This document shows, in pieces, positions 30,056-40,634 of a DNA stretch of 64,000 nt. Both the position numbers and the translations under genes were made by a program. The notes beneath the pieces are model-generated. The model made no database searches, was not told where the DNA came from, and saw only the letters and a list, made by a program, of their open reading frames with translations. Source of the stretch: Endotrypanum monterogeii (taxonomy: Eukaryota; Euglenozoa; Kinetoplastea; Trypanosomatida; Trypanosomatidae). Position 1 is the stretch's first letter, and the number at the start of each line of letters is the position of its first letter. The stretch covers positions 62,001-126,000 of the forward strand of contig CM007314.1 of assembly GCA_000333855.2 (NCBI GenBank), in the 5' to 3' direction.

Positions 30056-30262
30056 CTACGACACGGAGGGTAGTGCACACGTGCCCATCATAGCCGCTGA
30101 ACCCAACACAGCGACACCTGCAGTCTCACAAGAGGCACTCGCAGCAGTGTACAGCGCCGGCTGCAGCGCGTCGGAGAAATGATGCCCCGTCACCATCACG
30201 AATGCAAGTGCACAGGCAAGAAGACGTAGGCACTTGATTGACTCCATCGCAGCGAGAGTCAT
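30056..30262 (-). CDS. Possible small secreted or membrane protein, 68 residues
   Basis: ATG at 30262 (or MES at 30247). A basic start is followed by a hydrophobic core (CLRLLACALAFVMV) resembling a signal peptide or anchor, then an Ala/Ser-rich segment and a second hydrophobic stretch (GVAVLGSAAMMGTCAL). A C-rich tract followed by AG lies upstream near 30348-30372 on the minus strand. Small size and lack of homology make it uncertain; it may be a chance frame in a long UTR. Confidence 0.25.
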   Translation of the reverse strand: MTLAAMESIKCLRLLACALAFVMVTGHHFSDALQPALYTAASASCETAGVAVLGSAAMMGTCALPSVS

Positions 30263-30940
30263 CGACGAACCCTCCCCACCACCCCACTCCCAGCATGCAC
30301 ACGCCAAGGTAGCACTCGCCGTCGTGAGGAAAGGAAGCCGAGATCGCAAAGTCGCTTACGAGGGGGGGGGGAATCAACGAAACCAGGGGAAATTCAATCA
30401 GTATAGAGGTACACGATTTGATGCATCGGAAGCGCAAAAGGGAGGGGATTGAGTGCACCATTTAGACGTCCCACATCCATCCCCCGCCCCCCCCGCCCCC
30501 ATTCCCATCTGTATCCCTTCATTCTATTGCCCGCTGTCGAACGGAGGCAAGACAGTGTATGATGAGTCGTGGTACGTGACGCAACTGGGAGATAGGTATA
30601 AAAAAGGAAAGTCTGAGATGTTGGAGCATTAGCTGGAGGTGTGCGTGGGCGTGTGGTGCAGGACTGTCTGAACACGAGGAACGCCGCCACCACTACGGAG
30701 GTAGGAACAGCTTGTCAAGTGATTTGGGGCAACAGTCCCATCAACTCGTATGCTGATACAGATGACCACGTGGCGTGACGTCTCCCACCCCCCGCCCTTT
30801 CAAAGGTAGCTGGTGTAGGAAAGCGGTGGAAACAGCAGCGGCCTGACGTGCGATCCGGAAAAATCATCACCTACCGCGATTGGTGGCACCATGGGGAAAA
30901 AAAAAGCGAAGCCTATTCGTGAAATTCAGTTTTCCTTCAC

Positions 30941-30964
30941 ATATATATATATATATATATATAT
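30941..30964. repeat. (TA)n microsatellite
   Basis: Perfect TA dinucleotides in the 3.15-kb spacer. Confidence 0.9.
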
Positions 30965-31629
30965 TTTTGATAAGACCCCCTGCATGCTTCATCTGCGAGC
31001 ACACGACGAACAGTGCCATCGCTGACACTTTGCTGCACACACACAATAGGGGAGCAGGGAAGGAGAAAGCCAGAGACACTAACGGTGACGCAGAAAAAAA
31101 AAAAAGCGAGGACTGTTGCTACAATGGGGGAAAAAATAAAGAGGAAAGAAAAACTGCTTTGGTAGCTCCAACGTAATCAGTGAACGCCTAATCCTCAGCG
31201 CAAAACATCGTAAGACGCGTATGGGAGATGCTGTGATGCCTCTGATTTAGATATGCCGGTTGCCTTAGTAGGAAGGCAACCCAACATGTACAACCGTGCA
31301 TCTTGATGCCGACAAGAGGACTGGGTGTCACCATCTTCTCTAGAAAACAGGTTCCTGTGCCCGTCCGTGGGGGGATATGAGGGGCCAAAAGAAATCACAT
31401 TCCTGACAAGACGCACCGCAGCTCACCTCCCCCCCCCACACACACACACAAACACAAGATGTCTCCATACGCAGGCAAGCTCGCATATACATAAGGTCAA
31501 ATTTGTCCAGCATATGCCAAAGAAACGGAATAATAATAAAAAAACATACACACGTATAATTTCTGGAAGGAGAAGGATAAGAATCTGTATTTTTTTGTCT
31601 GAAAAAAACAAGCAGGGAGAAGAGGCGAT

Positions 31630-31671
31630 GGGGAGGGGAAGGAGGCAGGAGGCAGGAGGCAGGAGGCGGGG
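31630..31671. repeat. G-rich heptamer array (GGAGGCA)x4 with flanking G runs
   Basis: Three perfect GGAGGCA copies and a fourth ending in G (31641-31668), preceded by GGGGAGGGG. Many closely spaced G runs on the plus strand could form a quadruplex. Confidence 0.9.
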
Positions 31672-32411
31672 ACCATGTCAATAACACGCAGACAAACCTG
31701 CACAGCTTACCTTTAGCCCTAACCATCACTCGAAAGTCATATTAAAGAGAAATATTTTTTTTTCTTTTCGAAGGATCTGTCTGATAATGCAGCGCGTGCA
31801 AGTGTTTGGAATGATTTGAAACGAGAAAAAGTGTGCGTGCTGCTGTCTCCACGCTACACGGTCACGTTACCCTGGCCAAAGAAAAGGGGGAGATACGCTC
31901 GCCTACACCAGGCTCACGCACTATAGGCGGGGCCAGCGAGTGAGCAGAGGACACGTTAACTCACCTCCCGTTGATCTCTCGTACCACTGTAACATGCGCT
32001 CCGCAACACCTCTGTACACACCTCCATGTCACACACGTTGTGCACTCAGCACGCGCACCCGCATGTCGGCAGTCGTCCACGAGAATATAACCTCGAAGAA
32101 ATAAAGCGAGTGTAGCACTGGAATAGCAGCACTAGTAGCTGTTGTCGCGCTCGAAGTCACCGAACTAGAATTGAAAAAACATAAACATGAGCGGCAACAC
32201 GAAATGAGCAATAGAGGGGTGCCCCTTCCCCCTCTGTCTTGCATCCACTTCTGCGGGTGTCATGGGACGGGAAAAGATGAGAGCATCGAGGGTGCTTGTA
32301 ACACAAGTAGAAAGTCGTCGCCGACCGCGTTGAGGCATCTCTCTCCCCTCTCCCAATCAGCATCCCCCCTTCCCTCTCGATGGCTATATATGCGGGGGAA
32401 ATGTTTAGTCA

Positions 32412-35400
32412 TCAGCGCTGGGGAACCGGTTGCCCGTGTGCCCGTTCATACGCACGCCAAGAAAGCGGGTGGAGGGAGGGGGGACGCTGATTGGCCCACA
32501 AGATGCCGACGAGGAGCAAAGACAGCAGCGACAAGATGAGGGAGATGACAAGGGTGCTCGTCTCACTCAGTGGATCTCGTTGCCCACGTGCCCTCTCGGA
32601 AGCCTCTGCCGACGGGAGAAGTGTGTACTGCACGGTGGGCGACTCCTCAAAGAAAAGCGATGTATCCGCCTCTGTGGTCAAATGATTGTATGGCCACGAC
32701 GTGTGCGGTACAGCGGTGTCACTCGCAGCCGCGCTGGCGCTGTGGACAGTGAAAGACAGTTGGCATTTTTCTGTGATGACGCCGGTGAGATGGATGCGCA
32801 GCAGGGAGGAATCGAGCGAGGAAGATCCTGCCCAAGTTAAGCTGCCAATGTCACGCAGGGGGGAGCCGCAACGAAGCACGGCCGACACCGTTGCACAGCG
32901 AAGCATATACACCAAGAAAGCAGCTTGGTACTCCGTGAAGGCGCTCATGTGCAAGAGTGAGCTAACTGAGAAACGAGGAAGTAGAGCGTAATCTCGTACG
33001 TTGACCACGAGTACCGTTTGGTCTCTGACAAGCCGTGAGTTGTTACGCAAAGTGATCGCGCGGGCTGGCAGGGGGGGTGGACAAATCCGGGGGCGGTAAG
33101 TGGAGGTGACACTGTAGTTCGGTTCAGTAAGCAGGGATGTGAAGCCTGCGCGAGCGACCGCCCTCACACTGCACTCCTCGTCGCCGAGACCCGTGGTATA
33201 CCTCAGATTGGCAGAGACACCGTTCCACGGAGCGAATATGGAGCTTTCCAGGAGCACGACGCTGAGACTGTACGTGCAGCTGTACAATCCCTCTAGCGAA
33301 TTTCCATAGACTCGGCCCACGTCAGATGCGTCAAACCCCCTTGTGTACGAGCCAAGGGGGATGCCATCGTGTGCAGAGATGTTTTTCCCAAAACTCGTCT
33401 CGGCTGCGTCGATGCAAAGAATACCGGACCGCCGCATGTGCGACTCGGGAGCGGCTGGACTGCGCGGACGGGGAAGACACTCATTATCTCTCAAAGGCGA
33501 AGGCTTGACGCTGCCCAGGAACCGCTGCGGCACGCACGAGCAAGCATTGCGCTCCGACGTGGCGCTCAGAACCGTATAAGAGCCAACCGGGCACGGCATA
33601 CACCACTTTTCACCGCAAGCGCCATCTGTATTTCCGATACAACCAAAGCCGGAGCGGCAGACACCATCAAGCCCGATGGATAAGCGCTCCGACAACCCGC
33701 TGAGCCGCGAGCTCACCGCAGCGGTGAGAGCCGGGGACACGGCCACGTATCGACTGAAAAATGGGACCTCTCTGAAAAGGGTCATGTCGAGCTGGTCATC
33801 AAAAGAGGCCGCTACTGACGAATGCCACGTAGCCTCAGCTGTGCTCAGCGCCTCGTGGAGCGGGCTGATCGGGGCTGTTGTACTTGAGAGTCGCAAGACC
33901 ATACCTGGCACATAGTCGTAATGCAGTGGCAGCCTGAGGGCCCTCGGATTGCTGACGAGGGGGAGAGACGGGCTGGTTAGTATCCATTGCTCTTGCTCCC
34001 TGTAGCCAGCTACCCATCCTGCAACGGAGAGGTACATCGTCGTGTTCACAGAAGGCTGATAGGCAACCTGCGACTGCGTGAGCAGTGGCCAATCTAAGGT
34101 CGTCGGGTTGCCAATCATCATCCCGTCCACATAGAAGGCCACTGTGTTCGTCATGCGGCTCAGCACAACACGGTAGGTAGACTTGTCGAGGAAGTCAGTA
34201 GTCAAGGACGTGACAGCCCACTCCCAAGGAGCACTGAGTACCGTGAGCGAGGACGGTGCAGGGGTGAAAGAGGAGTACCTCCCGTTATAGCTGCCCACGT
34301 CGGCGGCGGCAGTGGAGCTCCGCGGAGTCGCCGTAACAGAGACGTTGAGGAGTAGCCGAAGAGTGTAGCAAACAGAAGATGGCGGAGCTGCTCCGGTGCG
34401 GAGGGTGTTGGCAGCGGCCCCACGACCCTCGGGGTGTTCATAGCTCGACATGAGGAACCAGGACCACCGCGACCGGGAGGCCACCCCCTTATCTCCTTCT
34501 CGCAAAGCAACCAATTCGTGGCCAATGGAGGTGGTCGCGACACTAGCACCGCGCCGCGTCGCAGACTGCTGGGAACGAAGCAACGACGTGTGCATCTCCC
34601 ACAACAGACTTGCATTCAGCTGCATCGCCACTTCCCACGCAAAACCGCGGCGAGAAGGCAAAACATCGTGAGAAGATGGAGTCGCTGTAGCAACAGGAGA
34701 AAAAGAGGTACATGGCAGTAGCAGTCCCGTCCGCCGCAGAGTCGTCTCTGGAACAGCAGAAGACACAGCACGGTGTAGCAACGCGAAACGACACGACATC
34801 GGCTCGTCCGTTGTGCCGCTACCCACAAATGCAAACACGCGTGCATCATACAGCCGAGCAGGGAAGCGGTGCGGCAGCAACCCTTCGGGCCCCACACATG
34901 GATCGAGCCATCCCCAGATACGCCCATCGCTCATGACGGAGGTGCTGTTGTAGAAGAAGCCGGGCGTGGACACACAGCCGTTGCGCAGTGGTGCCTGGTA
35001 AATGTTGAGGCAAACATATCGGCAGGCATCCCTCGAGTTGTTCAGTCCTGGGCTAGGGCTGCCAGCAAATATGGCCCCAGCAGGCACTGTGGGGCATCCG
35101 TGCATGAGGCCGTCACCTGGACAAAAGAAAGGCGTGGGTGTCGGCAGTGATGCAGAGCAAACGGAGGGACACACCTCACAGGTTGCCGTGTCGGTCCTTG
35201 CGTAGGTGCCGGCAGCGCACGTGCCTGTCTTGCGCGCCTTCACGTGGGTGCGGTGTTGATCTTTGTTGAAGGTCATATCCTTTGACATTGCTACCGAAGA
35301 GGTTCTGGAGGAGGGGTCAGGTGCACACAGCTCCTTAGGCATGAAAGATACTACGGCGGGTGTGTAGAAAGACTGTTGGCTTGTGAGGCGTTCGGACGCC

Positions 35401-37160
35401 CCCTGAAGCATCGTCCAGAGGACTGAGTCATTGCGTGTCGAAGCGGTGGCACCATCGGCCGTGGATGACAGCACCATTGCAGATTCGTAGCGCGTGATGC
35501 CGGGTACCGTCTCAGAGTCCGCTGATACAGCTCTCATCAGGCTAACATCCCAGACGTCGCCAAGAGTATCCCTGATGGGACCCCCTGCGGCGTCAGCACG
35601 TGCCCTCAGCAGCGACTCGATACAATCGGATGGCGATGTTATAGTGAGAGAAGCCAGAGGCCTCGACGCATCCAGGAAGTCAGTGAGGCAGATGAGGAAG
35701 GTCTTCTCGCTCCCTTTGAGAGACGAAGACACGCGAGCGAGACGGGCTGCCGTGGCCTCCTGGAACGCAGTAGCATTAGCTATCGCAGCGGTCACAGAGG
35801 ACTCACGCATCGTCCGCATGGCCCACGAATGCTTGTGCGTCGCAGGCTCCACCCACACCGATGAAGATGCGCGAAGGAAAGGCGCGTCTAGGAGAGCAAT
35901 GACAGAGATTAAGTAGGTTGTGGTGGCGCAGTAGGTACACTGCAACAGTTGCGTGGCGGGGCCATCCACCTGCTCATAAGAAGGGCCACCTGCGCTACCG
36001 CCGCCGCCAGTAAGGAGTTCCTGCAGTTTGTCGAGAGACTTCTCCATGTACACAGTAAGGCGCGCAAGAATTCGAGCATCGCGCGTGCGGCCGTTTGCGA
36101 TGGAAAACCGAAATTGCGGCAACGCATCGACCATTGGGCACCGAGTCTTGGGCAGAGGTGTCGGCCCACCGGTGATAGACTCCTCTGTCGACTCGCTTAG
36201 CGATGGCGCCATATGAGATGGCGTTAGTGTTGCGAGTGCGAATCGATGTAAAAGGATCCACTTCCGCTGAAGCAACGGCATGTACGTAAACCACAGATAG
36301 TTGCTCCACTGCTCGGCAACCGCTTGCTGCATCTCCTCTGCTTCGGCTTTGGCTGGGAGTATCTGAGGAGCAGCGTGGTAGGAGTCTGCTACCTGTTGCG
36401 CATGGGAAAGGGCGTCCACTGCACGAGGCACCGCAGTCCGCAGCCACGCGCGCTGAGGCAGGTAATCACTTACGAATACGGTAAACAGCTCTGCCGCACT
36501 CAGGCCCCTGGCATCCAGTGTCAGTGACTCGTCACGGCGGATGGCGCTAGTTGCAGCAGCAAGGGAGTCTGCTGTCCAACGCACATGCAACGCATCAAAT
36601 TCGCCAAACATGCACTCCACGTGCGACGATCGAAGAATTCCTGTGCAGACGGCCGGGTGCCTTTCGTTACGGATGACGACGTAGCAACCTGACTCAAGGT
36701 CAAGCTCACCTACTGCGCGAGCAGCGAGGGAAGCAACGCCACTGCCTGACCCCGCATCAGATGGCGATACAAGAAAAAGGGTGCTGAACTGTGTGTCGAA
36801 CATGGAGAAAGTGAATGGGACAGTGATGCCAGCCTTAGACACCCGTGTGTGCACACACACAGGTCCCGAAGTCCAAGAGGCATTGCTTCCCTTTTCGCTC
36901 CTCACAACATAAGCAAAGCCACCCGCACTCCAGACAGGCGCCAACACCGCCTCCGAGAGCTGCACCAAATAAGAGAAGGGCATTGTCTCATCGAGGCTGT
37001 CACGAGCCAGTACAGGTACTCTTCGCCCTGTGTGTGTAAACATCTGATGTACGGTTCCACCCATCACTGAGCCAAAGTCATCCCCACACGTGAATGAGAG
37101 CAGCAGAGCCAACAGTGCCCAGCAAGCGCGGAGACGGAAAATTCGTCGATCTGACATCAT
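32412..37160 (-). CDS. Large type I membrane glycoprotein-like protein, 1582 residues
   Basis: The start MMSDRR is followed by a strong signal peptide (WALLALLLSF, cleavage near residue 26). A single helix (about 1537-1556, TLVISLILSLLSLLLVGILW) and a 26-residue cytosolic tail end the protein. The ectodomain has several N-x-S/T sites and two cysteine-rich modules: about residues 650-720 (GTCAAGTYARTDTATCEVCP) and about 1215-1290 (CPVGSYTVLSATSERNACSC). These resemble the GCC2/GCC3-type repeats of protist surface proteins. Between them, around residues 960-1090, a beta-rich stretch with TYRVVLSRMTNTVAFYVDG resembles concanavalin/LamG-like lectin folds. I recognise no named family. Likely a surface, flagellar-pocket or endosomal receptor-like protein, conserved in kinetoplastids; the ligand is unknown. 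The frame is intact over 4.7 kb. Confidence 0.85.
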   Translation of the reverse strand: MMSDRRIFRLRACWALLALLLSFTCGDDFGSVMGGTVHQMFTHTGRRVPVLARDSLDETMPFSYLVQLSEAVLAPVWSAGGFAYVVRSEKGSNASWTSGPVCVHTRVSKAGITVPFTFSMFDTQFSTLFLVSPSDAGSGSGVASLAARAVGELDLESGCYVVIRNERHPAVCTGILRSSHVECMFGEFDALHVRWTADSLAAATSAIRRDESLTLDARGLSAAELFTVFVSDYLPQRAWLRTAVPRAVDALSHAQQVADSYHAAPQILPAKAEAEEMQQAVAEQWSNYLWFTYMPLLQRKWILLHRFALATLTPSHMAPSLSESTEESITGGPTPLPKTRCPMVDALPQFRFSIANGRTRDARILARLTVYMEKSLDKLQELLTGGGGSAGGPSYEQVDGPATQLLQCTYCATTTYLISVIALLDAPFLRASSSVWVEPATHKHSWAMRTMRESSVTAAIANATAFQEATAARLARVSSSLKGSEKTFLICLTDFLDASRPLASLTITSPSDCIESLLRARADAAGGPIRDTLGDVWDVSLMRAVSADSETVPGITRYESAMVLSSTADGATASTRNDSVLWTMLQGASERLTSQQSFYTPAVVSFMPKELCAPDPSSRTSSVAMSKDMTFNKDQHRTHVKARKTGTCAAGTYARTDTATCEVCPSVCSASLPTPTPFFCPGDGLMHGCPTVPAGAIFAGSPSPGLNNSRDACRYVCLNIYQAPLRNGCVSTPGFFYNSTSVMSDGRIWGWLDPCVGPEGLLPHRFPARLYDARVFAFVGSGTTDEPMSCRFALLHRAVSSAVPETTLRRTGLLLPCTSFSPVATATPSSHDVLPSRRGFAWEVAMQLNASLLWEMHTSLLRSQQSATRRGASVATTSIGHELVALREGDKGVASRSRWSWFLMSSYEHPEGRGAAANTLRTGAAPPSSVCYTLRLLLNVSVTATPRSSTAAADVGSYNGRYSSFTPAPSSLTVLSAPWEWAVTSLTTDFLDKSTYRVVLSRMTNTVAFYVDGMMIGNPTTLDWPLLTQSQVAYQPSVNTTMYLSVAGWVAGYREQEQWILTSPSLPLVSNPRALRLPLHYDYVPGMVLRLSSTTAPISPLHEALSTAEATWHSSVAASFDDQLDMTLFREVPFFSRYVAVSPALTAAVSSRLSGLSERLSIGLDGVCRSGFGCIGNTDGACGEKWCMPCPVGSYTVLSATSERNACSCVPQRFLGSVKPSPLRDNECLPRPRSPAAPESHMRRSGILCIDAAETSFGKNISAHDGIPLGSYTRGFDASDVGRVYGNSLEGLYSCTYSLSVVLLESSIFAPWNGVSANLRYTTGLGDEECSVRAVARAGFTSLLTEPNYSVTSTYRPRICPPPLPARAITLRNNSRLVRDQTVLVVNVRDYALLPRFSVSSLLHMSAFTEYQAAFLVYMLRCATVSAVLRCGSPLRDIGSLTWAGSSSLDSSLLRIHLTGVITEKCQLSFTVHSASAAASDTAVPHTSWPYNHLTTEADTSLFFEESPTVQYTLLPSAEASERARGQRDPLSETSTLVISLILSLLSLLLVGILWANQRPPSLHPLSWRAYERAHGQPVPQR

Positions 37161-37217
37161 TTTTTTTTAATTTTGCACCGTTCAATGGTGGGAACCTATG
37201 TCCGGTAGCAAACAAAT

Positions 37218-37220
<3 letters not shown>

Positions 37221-37264
<44 letters not shown>
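37221..37264. repeat. Compound (TA)n(TG)n microsatellite
   Basis: About 30 bases TA then 14 of TG, 60 bases upstream of the large membrane-protein start. Read on the minus strand it is CA then TA. Confidence 0.95.
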
Positions 37265-37265
<1 letters not shown>

Positions 37266-38395
37266 AAGTGTAAAAAAATGAAAAAAAAACGAGATGAAAA
37301 TACAATGGCTTTATGGAGGATTGAGTAGGGGTGCAGCAAAGTGCGAGCACAAGGCACACCTGCAAAGAAATTTGTGTGCGTGTATGTGGAAGGGGGGAAG
37401 GTCGCGTAGTGCTTTGAAGAAAGCGAAGCGAGGACGTGCGAGGGATGGGGTGAGAAGTCCAGATTTTCGGACGAGCCCTGATGGGGCAGCCGTCAAGCCC
37501 AAAGAATCTATATAGATGGGAGCACCCACCCCACCAGCAGCGAATCACGATATATGGGGAGGGGGACAGTGAAAGGGACGCAAACCCTTGTGGGTAGCTA
37601 CGACGGCTTTGTGACTCCTCTCTGTAGGGTTCGGCAAAAAGAAGCGCTTCTCACAAGGGACACTCCACACAAGAGCGGAGGCGAAGAGGAAGAAGGCTAC
37701 CAAGAATATGTATATATACATATATATACACACATATATATATATATTTGCATTATGTGAGGTAATCCACGTCGGTGGTTGTGTGTGTGTACAGACACCG
37801 GTGGTGGTGAAGTTAGCATGTGAGATTAAGTTCCAGAAACCGGAAGAAAAGAGCGTTGGGTATTTGAGGAGAGAGGGGGTCAATGCCCATGGGCGGAGAG
37901 CAAGGAGAACAAAAAAAAGAGAGGCGATGTAGAGTAACGGACAGGCAACAGCAAGTACAACGCCAGTGTCAGCAGATGTGCATTTGGGGGGGAGGTAGTG
38001 GAAAAGCATGTAACGTGTAGTCTCGGCAGCTAGGACGAGCATCGACACCTACCCCCCCCCCAAAGATTGGCGTCTCGATAAACTCCTACGTCGCCCCCCC
38101 CGCTCGACCTCTCTGCAAACTTTAAAGGCGCCAGTGCCGCCTGACGTGGAATCGAAGACATCGTAGGAACTCGAGTAGGAGTACCTGCGCGGGAAGAAAA
38201 GGTAGGAGAGAGGGGAGAACTGCGTTTCGCAGCACTCATTTCGTCCTGCCCCCGTATTCTCTACCAAATTACCACACAGCTTCGCCTCCCCACTCGAGCC
38301 TCTCCAACCCGCTTCCCTGTTTTTCCTTCTCCCTCCGTTGTGCATTTCTTATGTCGCCCGCTCGACACCGATTCTGTGAGGACTCTATGCGCTCA

Positions 38396-38436
38396 GACAC
38401 ACACACACATGCACACACACACACACACACACACAC
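38396..38436. repeat. (CA)n microsatellite with one GCA interruption
   Basis: CA dinucleotides with a single ATG-CA break near 38409. Confidence 0.9.
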
Positions 38437-38838
38437 GTCTGCTGAGAAGAAGAGAATGTGAAAGTTGATGGCGGAGGGAAGAAAAGCGTGGAGGCACCAT
38501 GCGCTACCTCTCGCCGACGAGACAAGCGCTTAATAAATCACTGGGATGAATTGACTTGAGAAGCCTGCTCCGGCAGTGTAAGCACACAGGCATACACACA
38601 CGCATAAGACGCGTGCAGTCAAATATAAGCCTGTACACATGTATGGGTGTGCAATTGCATAGATTGGGATGGATGCACCGAGTGATTCTGCAGTCAAACC
38701 GCTCGCCCACACTCTAAAACGGACCCACCTCCTCCCACTCCTCCTCTCTTCCATCTTCGCTTTACGTACCCCCCCCCTACAGCGCCTCCACACGCACACC
38801 TCTCTCTCCCTCCCTCCCTCCCTCCTTACCCTCTAGGC

Positions 38839-39285
38839 CTACTTCAGAAACTCATCATCCAACAATTGATGGTCTCGGTCGTCTACAAAAGTCAGAGAAT
38901 CTCCAAGCCACTCGTCCGCCTCGCCCTCTCCAAGAAAACCACCCAGGGACAGTGCATCGTACGGAGTGTCCGCGTCATCGTTGGAGTCCCAATAAAAATG
39001 GGTCAGACGATCTGCGTCCACGTCCTGGACATCAAAGAAAGTGTTCGATATGTCCTCTGTCGTACTATCATGTGTATTGCGATATCGCGAATAGCCACGT
39101 TTTGCCTCTTGGAGGCAGCCGGTATGACTGAGGCGCATCACAGAGGAGGACGTCGACGAAGGGCTGAGGGGCAGAGCCGACGCGGCGCCCAAGGTGCGGC
39201 CGAAACCACCTCGGAAGAATCGCGCGCCGCTCAGCACCGACGGCATGCAGCAGCTCGCGCGGCAAAGGAGCCCCGGCAACGCCAT
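38839..39285 (-). CDS. Small acidic protein with mitochondrial-type N-terminus
   Basis: Gives 148 residues from the ATG at 39285, or 156 from one eight codons upstream. Residues 1-60 are Arg/Ser/Ala/Leu-rich without acids (ALPGLLCRASCCMPSVLSGARFF in part), typical of a mitochondrial targeting sequence. From about residue 68 the protein turns very acidic, with aromatic residues (NTFFDVQDVDADRLTHFYWDSNDD, in part) and ends in DDRDHQLLDDEFLK. No known domain. Targeting plus a small acidic body suggests a species-group-specific accessory subunit of a mitochondrial complex. The sharp change of composition at the likely cleavage site supports a real gene. Confidence 0.6.
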   Translation of the reverse strand: MALPGLLCRASCCMPSVLSGARFFRGGFGRTLGAASALPLSPSSTSSSVMRLSHTGCLQEAKRGYSRYRNTHDSTTEDISNTFFDVQDVDADRLTHFYWDSNDDADTPYDALSLGGFLGEGEADEWLGDSLTFVDDRDHQLLDDEFLK

Positions 39286-40004
39286 TGCGTGTGTTGTGTT
39301 CCACGGCATCCTCTATCAATCCTTGTACCAAATTCTCCCCACAGAGTAATGAATATAATACACCGCGAAAACAGTCACTTGCTCAATCAGTGCGTCAGCG
39401 CCAGGCTCGGAAACACCTTCCCGAGGTGTGATGTGTGCTACGCAGAGGCAAGCACAGACACGGCCTCCGATACCAGCCCAGATGTCCGTGCGCAAATACG
39501 CTGGTACGTCCGCGTCTTCTGGTACGGGGCTCTGCAGCACACGCGCCTCACGTCCTTACGCCGTCTTCTCCCACCAGTAGGCAGCAATGGGAGTCGATAC
39601 CACAGAGCACTGCTCCCACCACACTCGCTCGCTAGCCTAATACTGGCCGGCGATGGGTGCTGCAGGTGAGAGATGAGATGCCCTGAGCAAAGAGGATCAA
39701 GACAAGCGAGTGGCACACTCGCCCCTCCACTCCGCGTGGAGGTGCCCTGGTGAGTCGGTCTGTCGATTACCACTCAACTATCTTAATCAGCCCGCAGTTG
39801 ACGGGGCAGTAGCGGCGACAGCGGCGGTGAACACGCGCACAAATCCGATGTCTCAATGAGTACTGTATAGAGCTGTCAGTCAAAGCGAATAGCACACAGA
39901 CGAGGAAGTCTAGTGTTGGGAAAAGATGTCTATGAGTTAGGCGTATGTGGGTGAGTGTTTGTAACCTCCCTCCTCAGGTGCGAATGCCTCGGGTCGCGCT
40001 GATT

Positions 40005-40027
40005 GAATAAATAAATAAATAAATAAA
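40005..40027. repeat. (AATA)n tetranucleotide repeat
   Basis: Five to six copies of AATA in tandem. Confidence 0.9.
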
Positions 40028-40104
40028 GGGCGGGAGAAGAAGAGAGCAACACTAAACAAGTGAGAAGCGAAGAAGAAAAATTATCTGTAAAGTACATAGA
40101 AATA

Positions 40105-40128
40105 CATATATATATATATATATATATA
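40105..40128. repeat. (TA)n microsatellite
   Basis: Perfect TA dinucleotides in the spacer. Confidence 0.9.
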
Positions 40129-40634
40129 GTCCAGGGAAGCATCCGAGCACAGACGAATCGACTATGGAGTACATCTACATAGAGGGACGATGGAATGTAG
40201 GGGAAGGAGGGAGGAGGCAGCACGATCAGCGGGAATGGATCACCCTAGATCGAAAAAAATTTTAAAAAGTGCAAAGTTCCTCATAGAGGCAACAAGGCGC
40301 ACGTGCACCTCCCAAAATCAACGGAAACAGAGACGCGTCCGTCGTGAGAAAAGAGACGATAGCAATGATGATAATGCTAGTGAGATGCAAAGAAATTCCA
40401 TGTGAGTCATCGCTGTTCAGAAGCACAGAACAAAGTGGCGCAAACAGTACACAGGTACAAAGACACAAAAACAGACACGGTCATTTTTAAATGAATACGA
40501 ACGAAATCATGGCATGGACAGAAGAGAGCGCAACCAAGCCAACAGAAAAAAAAAAAAACAAGCAACGATAAAAGCTAAATGCATACATGCAACACTGACA
40601 GCAACTGCAAAGGGAGAACAGACATAAGGGCACA

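Larger units (their letters stand above)
29262..32411. other. 3.15-kb spacer, mostly without genes
   Basis: Only one weak candidate, a 68-codon frame at 30056-30262. Otherwise simple sequence: CA at 29750-29773, TA at 30941-30964, a G-rich heptamer array at 31630-31671, homopolymers. Probably the long 3' UTR of the large membrane-protein gene. Confidence 0.55.
37161..38838. other. 1.7-kb spacer with TA/TG and CA repeats
   Basis: No credible gene. Contains a TA-TG compound tract (37221-37264) directly upstream of the large membrane-protein gene, interrupted TA at about 37708-37747, and CA at 38396-38436. Confidence 0.6.
39286..40634. other. Spacer between the FKBP15-like gene and the small acidic protein gene
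   Basis: No credible gene. Contains an (AATA)n tract (40005-40027), a TA tract (40105-40128) and A-runs. Confidence 0.6.

Noticed and set aside
38030..38239. 69-codon minus-strand frame with ATG (MSAAKRSSPLSP...)
   Set aside because: Low-complexity Ser/Arg/Gly sequence, no family and no convincing acceptor.
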